Counted from the first letter of the stretch, positions 1 through 6,640 are shown. The stretch: DNA of 6,892 nt from Bacteroidales bacterium (GCA_021647685.1 JAKIUH010000245.1:1-6892); one strand, 5' to 3'. The notes: a model not told the origin generated them from the letters alone. Translations and numbers: made by a program.

Positions 1-224
1 AAAAGTTTCGTTCCATAAGTTATTCGTCCCATTTTTAAGGCTTTAGCTTCGGGTTTTGCGCGCACATTTACTCCATCGGAAATTACATACATTTCTTTTG
101 CACTTAAATCTCTGGTCATTACGCTCAATACCGGACCTAAAATCAGATAAAGGATAAACAGTAAAGGAATTAAACCCAAAAATATTCCTCCGAGAATTAC
201 TTTTTTCTTGTTATTTTCAGCCAT
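1..224 (-). CDS. Membrane-anchored SH3b-domain protein (partial, 3' end outside window)
   Basis: An open frame starts at ATG 224-222 and runs off the left edge, giving 74 full codons. The N-terminus (MAENNKKK) is short and basic and is followed by one strongly hydrophobic segment at about residues 9-30 (VILGGIFLGLIPLLFILYLI), which fits a signal anchor or one transmembrane helix. Residues 45-74 contain YVISDGVNVRAKPEAKAL then MGRITYGTKL, the typical opening of a bacterial SH3 (SH3b) domain, with the NVRxxP motif and the later G-x-x-x-x-G. Such domains commonly bind cell-wall peptides or other proteins; that role is inferred here. The gene lies on the same strand as the DUF4350 operon, 142 bases downstream of it, and has a -7 motif of its own, so it may be a separate unit. 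The missing C-terminus could carry a further domain, so the full function is unknown. Confidence 0.8.
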   Translation of the reverse strand, partial: MAENNKKKVILGGIFLGLIPLLFILYLILGPVLSVMTRDLSAKEMYVISDGVNVRAKPEAKALKMGRITYGTKL

Positions 225-317
225 CTTTATATTTAATTAATAAATTTTGTTTTTTGTAGGTTTAGATAGTATTATTTATGCCGGAAGGCAATTAATATTT
301 GCTTGTTCTTGATAGTT

Positions 318-325
318 CAAAGTTA
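318..325 (-). promoter_or_regulatory. Putative Bacteroidota -7 promoter element for the SH3b gene
   Basis: Read on the minus strand the site is TAACTTTG, an exact match to the TAnnTTTG -7 consensus of Bacteroidota promoters. It lies in the 142-base gap between the DUF4350 stop and the SH3b start, leaving a leader of roughly 85 bases. No good -33 TTTG is visible at the expected distance, so this rests on one element only. A small TGCC-GGAA-GGCA hairpin at 276-287 falls inside this leader. It has no T-run after it in either direction, so it is not a convincing terminator. Confidence 0.4.
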
Positions 326-366
326 CGGATTTTAATTAATAAGTTAAAATAAAATTTTTCGTAGCC

Positions 367-1554
367 TTAAATTCTTGATAAATAAAATTTTTCAAGTAAT
401 TTATTAAACTTTATCAGTTTTTCGGCAGAAATGTATTTATTATTTAATGCGAGTTTATAGCGTCTAATAATTTCTTTAATACAGGATATTTCGGCACCTG
501 TTTTTTGTGAAATAATATCTGCTGCGTCTTTCGATTCAATACTTTCTGTTGATAAATAATATTTTTCGCGCAAAAAATCAGTCCAAAACAGATATCTTTT
601 TAATAATATATCGCGGTGATTTGTATTGTTTAAGTACAGGTTTGCCAATGTTCCGGCAAATTCAAGAGAACTGTTCTTAGGTAGCTCAATAACAGGGATA
701 GCCCTTTGTTTTCGTTTCGCATTTACCAGAAAATATAAAACCGCAATTAATAAAACCAATTGGTAGGCATGTCTCAATGCTTTATTTTTGCTTATGTAGC
801 TTAAAGGTCCTTGAGCTGAAGATTTCTTTCCGGGTTTATAGTTTTCATCCCAAATAACATTTCTATTGCTTACATAACTCAATGTTTTAAAAACATATTC
901 CGCATTGTTTCTTAAAAGGATGTTGTAATTTGTGAAAGCCAAAGGCAGAGTATGCAAATAAAAAGCACCTTTTCCATAAGGAATTTTTATAAAATTGACT
1001 TCATTGTTTGAGCCGATAGTACCCAGCACTACAACTTTTGATGTATCGAAATTTGAAAAAAATTGTTCCAATCTTTGTTTTCCGATAAAATAACCGGATT
1101 TAACTTTAAGCTTTGGGTGTACAAAGTTTACAGGTAGGCTGTCTTCGCCAAAAAGCGCATCAAAACTAACAGCCGTTTTAAATTTTAGTGTATCGCTTAA
1201 CTCATTGGAAAAATCGGAAGCAGATATAAATATTTTAGCACCTTTGGCGGCAATTTCCAATAATCGGTCAAGGTTAACTTTTTTTACATCAAATTTATCC
1301 GTATTAAAAATTAGTGAAGTGTTTTCAAAACTATTGTTCGTTTTAAAATTGTAAATGCTCCCGGTATTAATTTTAATATTTGATTTCGGAAAAATATCAG
1401 GAAGTAGTTGGTAAACAACATAGTCGCCAAAGGGGATTTTGTCTTCTTTTGAAAAACTAGGTGTCCAATCCGGTTCTTTAGGCGAAAAATACTCAAAAAC
1501 CACTAATGCCATAAACAGCAAAGTTAAAATAATATATGTTCGGTTTATACGCAT
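367..1554 (-). CDS. DUF4350 domain-containing membrane protein
   Basis: This 395-residue protein starts at ATG 1554-1552, whose A is shared with the TGA stop of the upstream DUF4129 gene (TGATG), a sign of translational coupling. It has an N-terminal membrane segment (about residues 6-22), a long extracytoplasmic part, a second membrane segment (about 263-277) followed by a basic stretch (NAKRKQR), and a cytoplasmic C-terminal tail of about 115 residues. Landmarks seen in Bacteroidota DUF4350 proteins are present: PFGDYVVYQLLPDIFP at 41-56, a GxGxFYLHTLPLAFTNYNIL stretch at 194-213, and VIWDENY near 233-239. The central part probably has a Rossmann-like, glutamine-amidotransferase-like fold, known from the family rather than shown here, and no catalytic residues can be assigned. 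In related genomes the gene is usually followed by moxR and a DUF58 gene; here an SH3b gene follows. Biochemical function is unknown. Confidence 0.85.
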   Translation of the reverse strand: MRINRTYIILTLLFMALVVFEYFSPKEPDWTPSFSKEDKIPFGDYVVYQLLPDIFPKSNIKINTGSIYNFKTNNSFENTSLIFNTDKFDVKKVNLDRLLEIAAKGAKIFISASDFSNELSDTLKFKTAVSFDALFGEDSLPVNFVHPKLKVKSGYFIGKQRLEQFFSNFDTSKVVVLGTIGSNNEVNFIKIPYGKGAFYLHTLPLAFTNYNILLRNNAEYVFKTLSYVSNRNVIWDENYKPGKKSSAQGPLSYISKNKALRHAYQLVLLIAVLYFLVNAKRKQRAIPVIELPKNSSLEFAGTLANLYLNNTNHRDILLKRYLFWTDFLREKYYLSTESIESKDAADIISQKTGAEISCIKEIIRRYKLALNNKYISAEKLIKFNKLLEKFYLSRI

Positions 1555-2261
1555 CAGGTGTTTTTATCGATTAATGAAAAACTTTGCTTAAACTCATCAA
1601 AAAAATGGTCAAATTGATGTTTATTGGGTTCAAAATGTCCGTACCAACTGTATTCATATATTTTGCTTAAATTCTTAAAATTATTATAAACAGCTTTATC
1701 ATTTAATTCTTGCAAGTATTTACGGTTTGTTTTTTCGGGTAGCCAATTAATCAATTCATTTTGATTTAGTAGGTGCAAAAGTTTTAAATACAAAAAGCGT
1801 ATTGCCAAGCGGTAATTTCGCTCATTAACCGCTTTATTAATTTCAAGATCAAAATTTACTCCGCGTATGTCCTCATCGGTATAATTAAAATTTGAGCGAG
1901 CAAGTTTTATATTTTTACCAAATATACCGGAAAAATCAGCACGAAAAAGACGTTTGGCAATAAGGATAATCAGTAAGGTAAAAATTGTATTACGGATATA
2001 AGGGGTTGCCCCTTCGTCAGAAAAAATATATTCTAAAAATTTGAATATATAAAACCAAAAAATATCCCAAAGACTATCACCGGGTTGGGCTTTTTTAATG
2101 TATTTAAAATCATTTTGGCTTCTAAATTCATTAATTTTTTCTTGTGGAACTTTTTCAACAACGATATGCTCTCTACTTAATTTTACGCTTTGTGCAGTCA
2201 AACTATTTGTTTGAGCAAACTGCAATAGTAACACTAACAGTAATAAATAGCGTATGTCCAT
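1554..2261 (-). CDS. DUF4129 domain-containing protein with signal peptide
   Basis: I place the start at ATG 2261-2259, giving 235 residues. This begins MDIRYLLLLVLLLQFAQ, a clean signal peptide with probable cleavage near LTAQ-S (residues 21-25). The frame stays open upstream to 2444, but that extension translates an inverted-repeat element, is cysteine-rich and unlike a leader, and overlaps the preceding gene. The mature protein has a short periplasmic part, a membrane segment at about 88-103 (YIRNTIFTLLIILIAK), and a C-terminal DUF4129 domain at about 140-225. The characteristic pattern is visible there: NYRLAIRFLYLKLLHLL (149-165), INWLPEKTNRKYLQEL (171-186) and IYEYSWYGHF (201-210). DUF4129 is a helical domain often attached to transglutaminase-like membrane proteins or encoded beside MoxR/DUF58; its action is not established. 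It overlaps the DUF4350 gene by one base, so the two are surely co-translated. Confidence 0.85.
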   Translation of the reverse strand: MDIRYLLLLVLLLQFAQTNSLTAQSVKLSREHIVVEKVPQEKINEFRSQNDFKYIKKAQPGDSLWDIFWFYIFKFLEYIFSDEGATPYIRNTIFTLLIILIAKRLFRADFSGIFGKNIKLARSNFNYTDEDIRGVNFDLEINKAVNERNYRLAIRFLYLKLLHLLNQNELINWLPEKTNRKYLQELNDKAVYNNFKNLSKIYEYSWYGHFEPNKHQFDHFFDEFKQSFSLIDKNT

Positions 2262-2268
2262 AAAGTCA

Positions 2269-2391
2269 AGAGTTTTGGCTATAAAGTTCGAGTTCAAGGC
2301 GTGTGAAAAATGCAAACCACAGCATACTAAAGTATTCGATGATTTGCATTTTAAGCAACAAGGTAGAAATCGGACTTTATAGACAAACTCT
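2269..2391. repeat. Long imperfect inverted repeat (about 123 bp) inside the operon
   Basis: The spacer between the polytopic membrane gene and the DUF4129 gene is a nested imperfect palindrome centred near 2330. Matching arms are AGAGTTT (2269-2275) with AAACTCT (2385-2391), CTATAAAGT (2279-2287) with ACTTTATAG (2374-2382), AAATGCAAA (2308-2316) with TTTGCATTT (2343-2351), and the core ATACTAAAGTAT (2324-2335). All pairs share nearly the same centre, which argues against chance. A further copy of the right end lies at 2252-2267 and covers the DUF4129 start codon. The form fits a small non-coding dispersed repeat or MITE-like element. As RNA it would fold into a long interrupted hairpin that could affect transcript stability or expression of the downstream genes. 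No coding capacity is evident. Confidence 0.7.
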
Positions 2392-2415
2392 AAATAATAG
2401 TTTATTTGAATATAT

Positions 2416-3264
2416 CTATTCTTCATTAATTTGATTAATCTCATTCAATAATCCCGGATTATCTTTTTTCTCAACTAAACTGTAATAATGAAAGGTAATA
2501 GTAATATAAATTACAGAATAAAAAAGTGTAGCAATAAATGTTCCCGCTGCCGAAATAATCAAAAATAGCGTTGAAACACCATCAAAAGAACCTTTTGCAG
2601 CACTAATACCGATAAAAAAGGTATATATTATTTGTGGAAGTAAAAATATACTGCCTGAAAATGAGGCAATAAAATAAATTATTAACAGTATCCCCAAAGT
2701 AAACCACCAATTATCTTTTACCAAATACATACTTCGTCGCATAGCATCGCCAAAACTTAAATTTTCAGCTATTTTTGCATAAATGGTAAATATAAGTGCT
2801 ATTGCCAAATAAATACCCGGAATTATAAAAAGTATTATACCAAACCCGATAATAAACCCTATGGCAATTGTTATAAAAAAAACAGGAAGAAAATAATATC
2901 CCACGCTTCGCCAAACATCTTCAGGACTAAAATTATCTTTACCCCGTTCAACATAAAGCTTTATATAACTGTAAATCACCAAAGTAAGAACTACATTACT
3001 AATAGCTGCCGAAATCATATACAACAAATATTTAGTAGTGTACATTTCTTTAAAACCCCAGAAAGGGTCATTAATTTCTTTAGGGTTTCCTATGTTTGAG
3101 TAAATACTACTCTGATACATGGCAGCCAAAAATGCTGTAATTAAAATAAATGGTCCGGCATAAGTGAGTAAAGACTTAACTAAAGGTTTAAATTCTTGAC
3201 GGATAAACTCAAAAGTATCCGATATTAAAGCATTAAAATCACGTTCTTGTTTAAAATTAATCAT
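2416..3264 (-). CDS. Polytopic membrane protein, GPDPase-membrane-domain/DUF4013-like
   Basis: This 282-residue protein starts at ATG 3264-3262, 37 bases after the SpoIIM-family gene. A short amphipathic N-terminus (MINFKQERDFNALISDTFEF) precedes about six hydrophobic segments: roughly 32-51, 79-105, two within 122-165, 187-213 and 229-262. The central stretch around residues 146-190 (IIPGIYL, then AENLSFGDAMRRSMYLV, then NWWFTLG) is the pattern of membrane domains grouped with glycerophosphoryl diester phosphodiesterase membrane domains and related DUF975/DUF4013-type families: a PG turn, a conserved E, a dAxxRSxxLV helix and a W-rich start of the next helix. No phosphodiesterase catalytic domain is present, so enzymatic activity should not be assumed. 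It is probably an integral component of whatever complex this operon encodes. The family name is uncertain; membrane topology and operon membership are well supported. Confidence 0.75.
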   Translation of the reverse strand: MINFKQERDFNALISDTFEFIRQEFKPLVKSLLTYAGPFILITAFLAAMYQSSIYSNIGNPKEINDPFWGFKEMYTTKYLLYMISAAISNVVLTLVIYSYIKLYVERGKDNFSPEDVWRSVGYYFLPVFFITIAIGFIIGFGIILFIIPGIYLAIALIFTIYAKIAENLSFGDAMRRSMYLVKDNWWFTLGILLIIYFIASFSGSIFLLPQIIYTFFIGISAAKGSFDGVSTLFLIISAAGTFIATLFYSVIYITITFHYYSLVEKKDNPGLLNEINQINEE

Positions 3265-3301
3265 AGATTTTTTATTTTATAAATCATTAAGCACTACAAT
3301 A

Positions 3302-4282
3302 TTATATTATTTTATTGTTCTCTTCGTCAAACAATTTTCGGCTTAACTTTTTTGGATATAAAAAGAAATACCAAACAATAAAAATCAAGGAAGCTAAAAT
3401 TATGGCAGCTCTTAAAAAATAAGGAGCACCTGTATATCTTGTAATAAAACCTTCAAGGAAACCGGCAACAATAAAAACAGGAATAATTCCGATGATTATT
3501 TTTACAGCATTTCGTGCCCCTTTTTTAAACGATTGCAAACGCTTATAAGTTTTTGGATATAAAAATGAAATACCTAATAATATGCCGGCAGCTCCTGCTA
3601 CGGTTATTGCAAAAATTTCAAGCGTACCGTGTATCCAGATAGTCATAATAGATTCTAAGAATACTCCTTTTTCAAAAAAATAATACTGAAAACTACCCAG
3701 CATAATTCCGTTAAACATTAACACATTAAGGGTTCCTAAAATAAAAAATAAGCCAAACACAAAAGCTCTAAAAGCTACACTAATATTATTAAAAGTAATT
3801 GCTAAGAACATATCGGTTGGGTTCATTTGTTTATAAACTGCCATAGGGTCACCTTTTTCAATATTTGCATCGGTCATATCCACGTAGTCGTCACCGAGTA
3901 TGCTCCGTACAAAATTTGGATCATTAGCTGCTGAATATGCTCCAACTAAAACGAAAAACAAAAATACTACAATTGAAAAGTATAAATAATTACGTGTTTG
4001 GTACAAAGTAAGGGGCAAATCTATTTTCCAAAAATGAACAATCTTATTTCCACTTTCCTTTCTATTTTGATAAATTTTATAATGCATTTTCCCTGCTAAT
4101 TGATTCAAATATTTTTCAGTTTCCGTATTTGGGTAAAATGTCCGGCAGTATGATAAATCATCGGTTATTTGAATAAACATAGCAGCCAACTCGTCGGGTG
4201 GCATTTGGGTTTTATGATTTGAGTTTTTTTCAAATTCTTTCCAACGCCCCATGTTCTTATTAATAAAAATAAGTTCTTGCAT
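3302..4282 (-). CDS. SpoIIM (DUF95) family membrane protein
   Basis: This 326-residue protein starts at ATG 4282-4280 and is the first gene of the minus-strand operon. Residues 1-90 are soluble and helical (RWKEFEK, PPDELAAMF, a YLNQLAGKMHYKIYQ helix). From about 95 onward the SpoIIM-type membrane domain follows, with hydrophobic segments near 99-118, 168-197, 222-242, 260-276 and 288-308. Family landmarks are clear: IWIHGTLEIFAITVAGAAGI at 215-234, with H218 and E222, the LYPKTYKRLQSFKKGA stretch, and GFLEGFITR at 274-282. In Firmicutes SpoIIM takes part in peptidoglycan degradation during engulfment. Bacteroidota do not make endospores, so here only the fold is shared. In this phylum such proteins recur next to DUF4129/DUF4350 genes and usually an RDD protein, which is not seen here. 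A cell-envelope role is inferred. Confidence 0.87.
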   Translation of the reverse strand: MQELIFINKNMGRWKEFEKNSNHKTQMPPDELAAMFIQITDDLSYCRTFYPNTETEKYLNQLAGKMHYKIYQNRKESGNKIVHFWKIDLPLTLYQTRNYLYFSIVVFLFFVLVGAYSAANDPNFVRSILGDDYVDMTDANIEKGDPMAVYKQMNPTDMFLAITFNNISVAFRAFVFGLFFILGTLNVLMFNGIMLGSFQYYFFEKGVFLESIMTIWIHGTLEIFAITVAGAAGILLGISFLYPKTYKRLQSFKKGARNAVKIIIGIIPVFIVAGFLEGFITRYTGAPYFLRAAIILASLIFIVWYFFLYPKKLSRKLFDEENNKII

Positions 4283-4298
4283 AATTTATCCTAAGCAG

Positions 4299-4310
4299 TT
4301 TTGTACAAAA
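4299..4310. promoter_or_regulatory. 12-bp perfect palindrome, possible operator
   Basis: TTTTGTACAAAA is a perfect palindrome lying between the two divergent genes. It overlaps the -7 element of the minus-strand promoter, a usual place for a dimeric repressor site. The sequence is AT-rich and only 12 bp, so chance is a real alternative. No regulator gene is present in the window. Confidence 0.3.
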
Positions 4311-4335
4311 TTAACAGAAAAAATAAAAATGCAAT
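4306..4335 (-). promoter_or_regulatory. Putative promoter of the SpoIIM-DUF4129-DUF4350 operon
   Basis: On the minus strand a TAATTTTG element (4313 to 4306) matches the Bacteroidota -7 consensus TAnnTTTG exactly. An ATTG at 4335-4332 stands in for the -33 TTTG with an 18-base spacer, close to the usual distance. Transcription would start near 4300, leaving a leader of roughly 20 bases before ATG 4282. This is the best-formed promoter in the window and supports reading the four downstream genes as one operon. Confidence 0.5.
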
Positions 4336-4414
4336 GGAAAAATTTAATCGCAGGGCATAAATCTTGCAATTAAACAATTTTTATATACTTTTATATTGCA
4401 AAATTTTAATGTAT

Positions 4415-5593
4415 ATGGCCGAAGAAGAATTTAAAGTGGAAGTTTGGGGTTTATTTGAACTTACAAAAAAACAAATATTGATTTTTCAGTTGTTTTTTTT
4501 GATAAGTTTTATTGGTTTAACTGCTTTTTTGTTTGTTTTCAAATTTCCGGAACATCTCGGTAATGATGCCTATAATTTTCATGCAAAATATGCAAAATAT
4601 TTTAGTTTGGCAGCTACCATAATGATTGTTATCGAAACACAATTCTTATGGTCGCAGTTTACTCAGGCACAACTTAATCTGATAAAAGAACAAAAAGCAG
4701 AAATTGAACAACAAAAAGAAGAAATTTTAACACAAAACGAGCAATTAATTGAGCATAGAGAGCGCATTTTAGCACATCAGAAAAAAATTGAAGCGCAAAA
4801 TCAGGATATTAAGGCAAGTATTCGTTATGCCAGTACCATTCAAAATGCATTGCTGCCTTCACCCAATAAATTAAAGAGATTGCTGGGAGAATATTTTTTA
4901 TATTACAAACCACGCGATATTGTAAGTGGTGATTTTTATTGGGTAGATGAATATAATGAAAAAACAGTAATAGCTGCTGCCGACTGTACCGGACACGGAG
5001 TTCCCGGTGCTTTTGTTTCGGCTCTGGGTATATCCATGTTAAACGATGTTTTAAACAGAGCCGTTTCCGGTAAAGAATTTTTAAACCCTTCGGTGATTTT
5101 AAACAAACTACATCAACAAATGAAAGGCTCTATTTCACGTACCGAACAAAACAGAGATACTTATGACGGTATGGATGTTGCTGTATGTATGATTGATCGA
5201 AAAAACAACACCTTAGAATACTCGGGTGCATTGCAACCGGTTTATCTGATAAAAAAAATTCAGGAGAATAACACCGAAAGGTATGAGCTGAATATTTTAA
5301 AACCCGATATATATGCAATAAGCATGACCGATTTTAAAGAACACTCATACCAAAATACAATAATCGGTATTCAGTCTGGGGATGTCCTGTATTTGTTTTC
5401 AGATGGATATGCCGACCAATTTGGCGGGATGAAGCACAAGAAATTTCTATCGGCAAATTTCAGGAAACTTTTACTTGCCATTGCTCCATATTCCATGGAT
5501 AAACAACTAAAAATATTGGAAGATACCATGACCAAATGGATGGGAGATATTGAACAAATTGACGATATGATGGTAATTGGTATCAGGATTTAA
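4415..5593 (+). CDS. Membrane-anchored SpoIIE/PP2C-type serine phosphatase with coiled-coil linker
   Basis: I choose ATG 4415 (392 residues, MAEEEFKVEVWGLFELTKK); ATG 4409 is two codons earlier, and an upstream in-frame TTG at 4364 would add a poor leader. Two membrane segments (about 22-42 and 62-79) are followed by a glutamate/glutamine-rich coiled coil (about 85-133, with repeats of the KAEIEQQKEEI type) and a PP2C-like SpoIIE domain from about 140 to the end. Metal-binding motifs are intact: RDIVSGDFYW (D173), AAADCTGHGVPGAF (D190), YDGMD (251-254), LYLFSDGYAD (D330) and IDDMM (D383/D384). Such enzymes dephosphorylate phosphoserine proteins, classically anti-anti-sigma factors in partner-switching systems. 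No anti-sigma or STAS gene is nearby, so the substrate is unknown. The coiled coil probably relays a signal from the membrane part or mediates dimerisation. It is divergent from the SpoIIM operon. Confidence 0.88.
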   Translation: MAEEEFKVEVWGLFELTKKQILIFQLFFLISFIGLTAFLFVFKFPEHLGNDAYNFHAKYAKYFSLAATIMIVIETQFLWSQFTQAQLNLIKEQKAEIEQQKEEILTQNEQLIEHRERILAHQKKIEAQNQDIKASIRYASTIQNALLPSPNKLKRLLGEYFLYYKPRDIVSGDFYWVDEYNEKTVIAAADCTGHGVPGAFVSALGISMLNDVLNRAVSGKEFLNPSVILNKLHQQMKGSISRTEQNRDTYDGMDVAVCMIDRKNNTLEYSGALQPVYLIKKIQENNTERYELNILKPDIYAISMTDFKEHSYQNTIIGIQSGDVLYLFSDGYADQFGGMKHKKFLSANFRKLLLAIAPYSMDKQLKILEDTMTKWMGDIEQIDDMMVIGIRI

Positions 5594-5623
5594 AAATAAA
5601 GAAAGTTCTATAAAAAATAAAAA

Positions 5624-6394
5624 ATGACAAAAAAAATATATTCGTACAATGTTAACGGTATTCGTGCAGCAATCAATAAAGGTTTAGCAGAGTGGATTAA
5701 GCAAGAAAATCCGGATATTTTATGTATTCAGGAAACCAAGGCACAGCCGGAACAAATTGATTCTAAACTTTTTGAATATCTCGGTTATAAATCGTATTGG
5801 TACAGTGCTCAAAAAAAAGGATACAGCGGGGTTGGAATTTTAAGCAAGCAAGAGCCTGATCACATTGAATACGGTATGGGTATAGAAAAGTATGATAATG
5901 AAGGGCGGTTTATGCGTGCTGATTTTGGAGATATTTCTGTTATAAGTGTTTATCATCCGTCGGGTTCCAGCGGAGATGAACGCCAAGCTTTTAAAATGCA
6001 ATGGCTGATTGATTTTCAAAATTATATCCGTGAATTAAGAAAAACACGCTCTAAATTAATTATTGCCGGCGATTACAATATTTGCCGTTTATGGATAGAT
6101 ATTCATAATCCGGAAAAACAACAAAAAACATCGGGTTTTTTACCCGAAGAGCGCGAGTGGTTTCAATCGTTTATGGATGACGGTGTACTGGATACGTTCA
6201 GAATATTTAATCCCGAGCCACACAATTACAGCTGGTGGAGCTACAGGGCAGGAGCACGTGCTAAAAATAAAGGCTGGCGCATTGATTATCATATAGTTAC
6301 AGAAAATCTAAAAACTCAAATAAAATCTGCCGGTATTCACCCCGATGCAATGCATTCCGATCATTGTCCGGTTAGTGTAGAAGTGGAAATGTAA
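5624..6394 (+). CDS. xth: Exodeoxyribonuclease III (AP endonuclease, Xth/ExoA type)
   Basis: This 256-residue protein starts at ATG 5624, 30 bases after the phosphatase stop, in an A-rich leader. It has the complete exonuclease III fold of the endonuclease/exonuclease/phosphatase family. Active-site landmarks are YNVNGIR (N9), CIQETK (E37), VYHPSG (Y110), GDYNIC (D150 and N152), FLPEEREWF (172-180), GWRIDYHIV (D221) and MHSDHCPV (D246, H247). It hydrolyses the backbone at abasic sites in base-excision repair and has 3'-5' exonuclease and 3'-phosphatase activity in the family; it acts in the cytoplasm with Mg2+. Length is typical. One oddity is RLW right after GDYNIC (residues 155-157), where I remember Bacteroidota homologues having a more polar stretch; it lies outside the catalytic residues. 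It may be co-transcribed with the phosphatase, but a functional link is not evident. Confidence 0.95.
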   Translation: MTKKIYSYNVNGIRAAINKGLAEWIKQENPDILCIQETKAQPEQIDSKLFEYLGYKSYWYSAQKKGYSGVGILSKQEPDHIEYGMGIEKYDNEGRFMRADFGDISVISVYHPSGSSGDERQAFKMQWLIDFQNYIRELRKTRSKLIIAGDYNICRLWIDIHNPEKQQKTSGFLPEEREWFQSFMDDGVLDTFRIFNPEPHNYSWWSYRAGARAKNKGWRIDYHIVTENLKTQIKSAGIHPDAMHSDHCPVSVEVEM

Positions 6395-6459
6395 CGACTT
6401 TTTATATCTTTTATTCAGCTTTTCTTTAAATTAATGACAACACCAAAGTAAAAATATTG

Positions 6460-6467
6460 TAACTTTG
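6460..6467 (+). promoter_or_regulatory. Putative -7 promoter element downstream of xth
   Basis: TAACTTTG matches the Bacteroidota -7 consensus TAnnTTTG. It is part of an interrupted palindrome, CAAAGT at 6444-6449 with ACTTTG at 6462-6467. No TTTG is seen at the -33 position. If active, it would give a short transcript with a leader of about 25 bases before the ATG at 6499. Evidence is a single motif. Confidence 0.3.
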
Positions 6468-6498
6468 TTATTGTAGCATGTAAGAAAATTTGAAAGTT

Positions 6499-6588
6499 AT
6501 GCAAAATTATGAAACATCCATAATTAATAAATTAGGCACACAGGGAAACTTAGCAAAGCGTTCTCACAAACTTGCCAGAAATGATTAA
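6499..6588 (+). CDS. Possible 29-codon small ORF (doubtful)
   Basis: An ATG at 6499 opens a frame of 29 codons: MQNYETSIINKLGTQGNLA, then KRSHKLARND, then TAA. The product would be small and basic at its C-terminus, without a membrane segment. It follows a -7 motif by about 30 bases and has an A-rich leader (GAAAATTTGAAAGTT). The same frame stays open for 25 more codons after the stop, to a second TAA at 6664-6666, so it could also be a remnant with a premature stop. I do not recognise it and give no function. It may equally be non-coding. Confidence 0.25.
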   Translation: MQNYETSIINKLGTQGNLAKRSHKLARND

Positions 6589-6640
6589 ATAAGAGTAAAC
6601 CTGTATATTCGTGGATGTTTAGCTTCGCTGAGCCTTCGGG

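Noticed and set aside
225..366. Rho-independent terminator after DUF4350
   Set aside because: The only G+C stem (TGCC-GGAA-GGCA at 276-287) is four pairs long and lacks a following T-run.
1311..1496. 61-codon minus-strand open frame
   Set aside because: It lies wholly inside the DUF4350 gene in another frame and has no recognisable domain.
2262..2444. N-terminal extension of the DUF4129 protein up to ATG 2444
   Set aside because: The added 61 residues translate the inverted repeat, overlap the preceding gene by 29 bases and bury a clean signal peptide.
3302..4282. A sporulation role for the SpoIIM-family and SpoIIE-family proteins
   Set aside because: The names come from Bacillus. Bacteroidota do not form endospores, no other sporulation gene is present, and both families are widespread outside sporulation.
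4364..4414. TTG start for the phosphatase at 4364
   Set aside because: Two ATG codons at 4409 and 4415 are better starts, and the extra residues lie in the likely promoter region. The TTG may instead be part of a plus-strand -33 element, which is too weak to annotate.
5130..5318. 62-codon minus-strand open frame
   Set aside because: It is antisense to the PP2C domain of the phosphatase, with cysteine- and histidine-rich chance composition.
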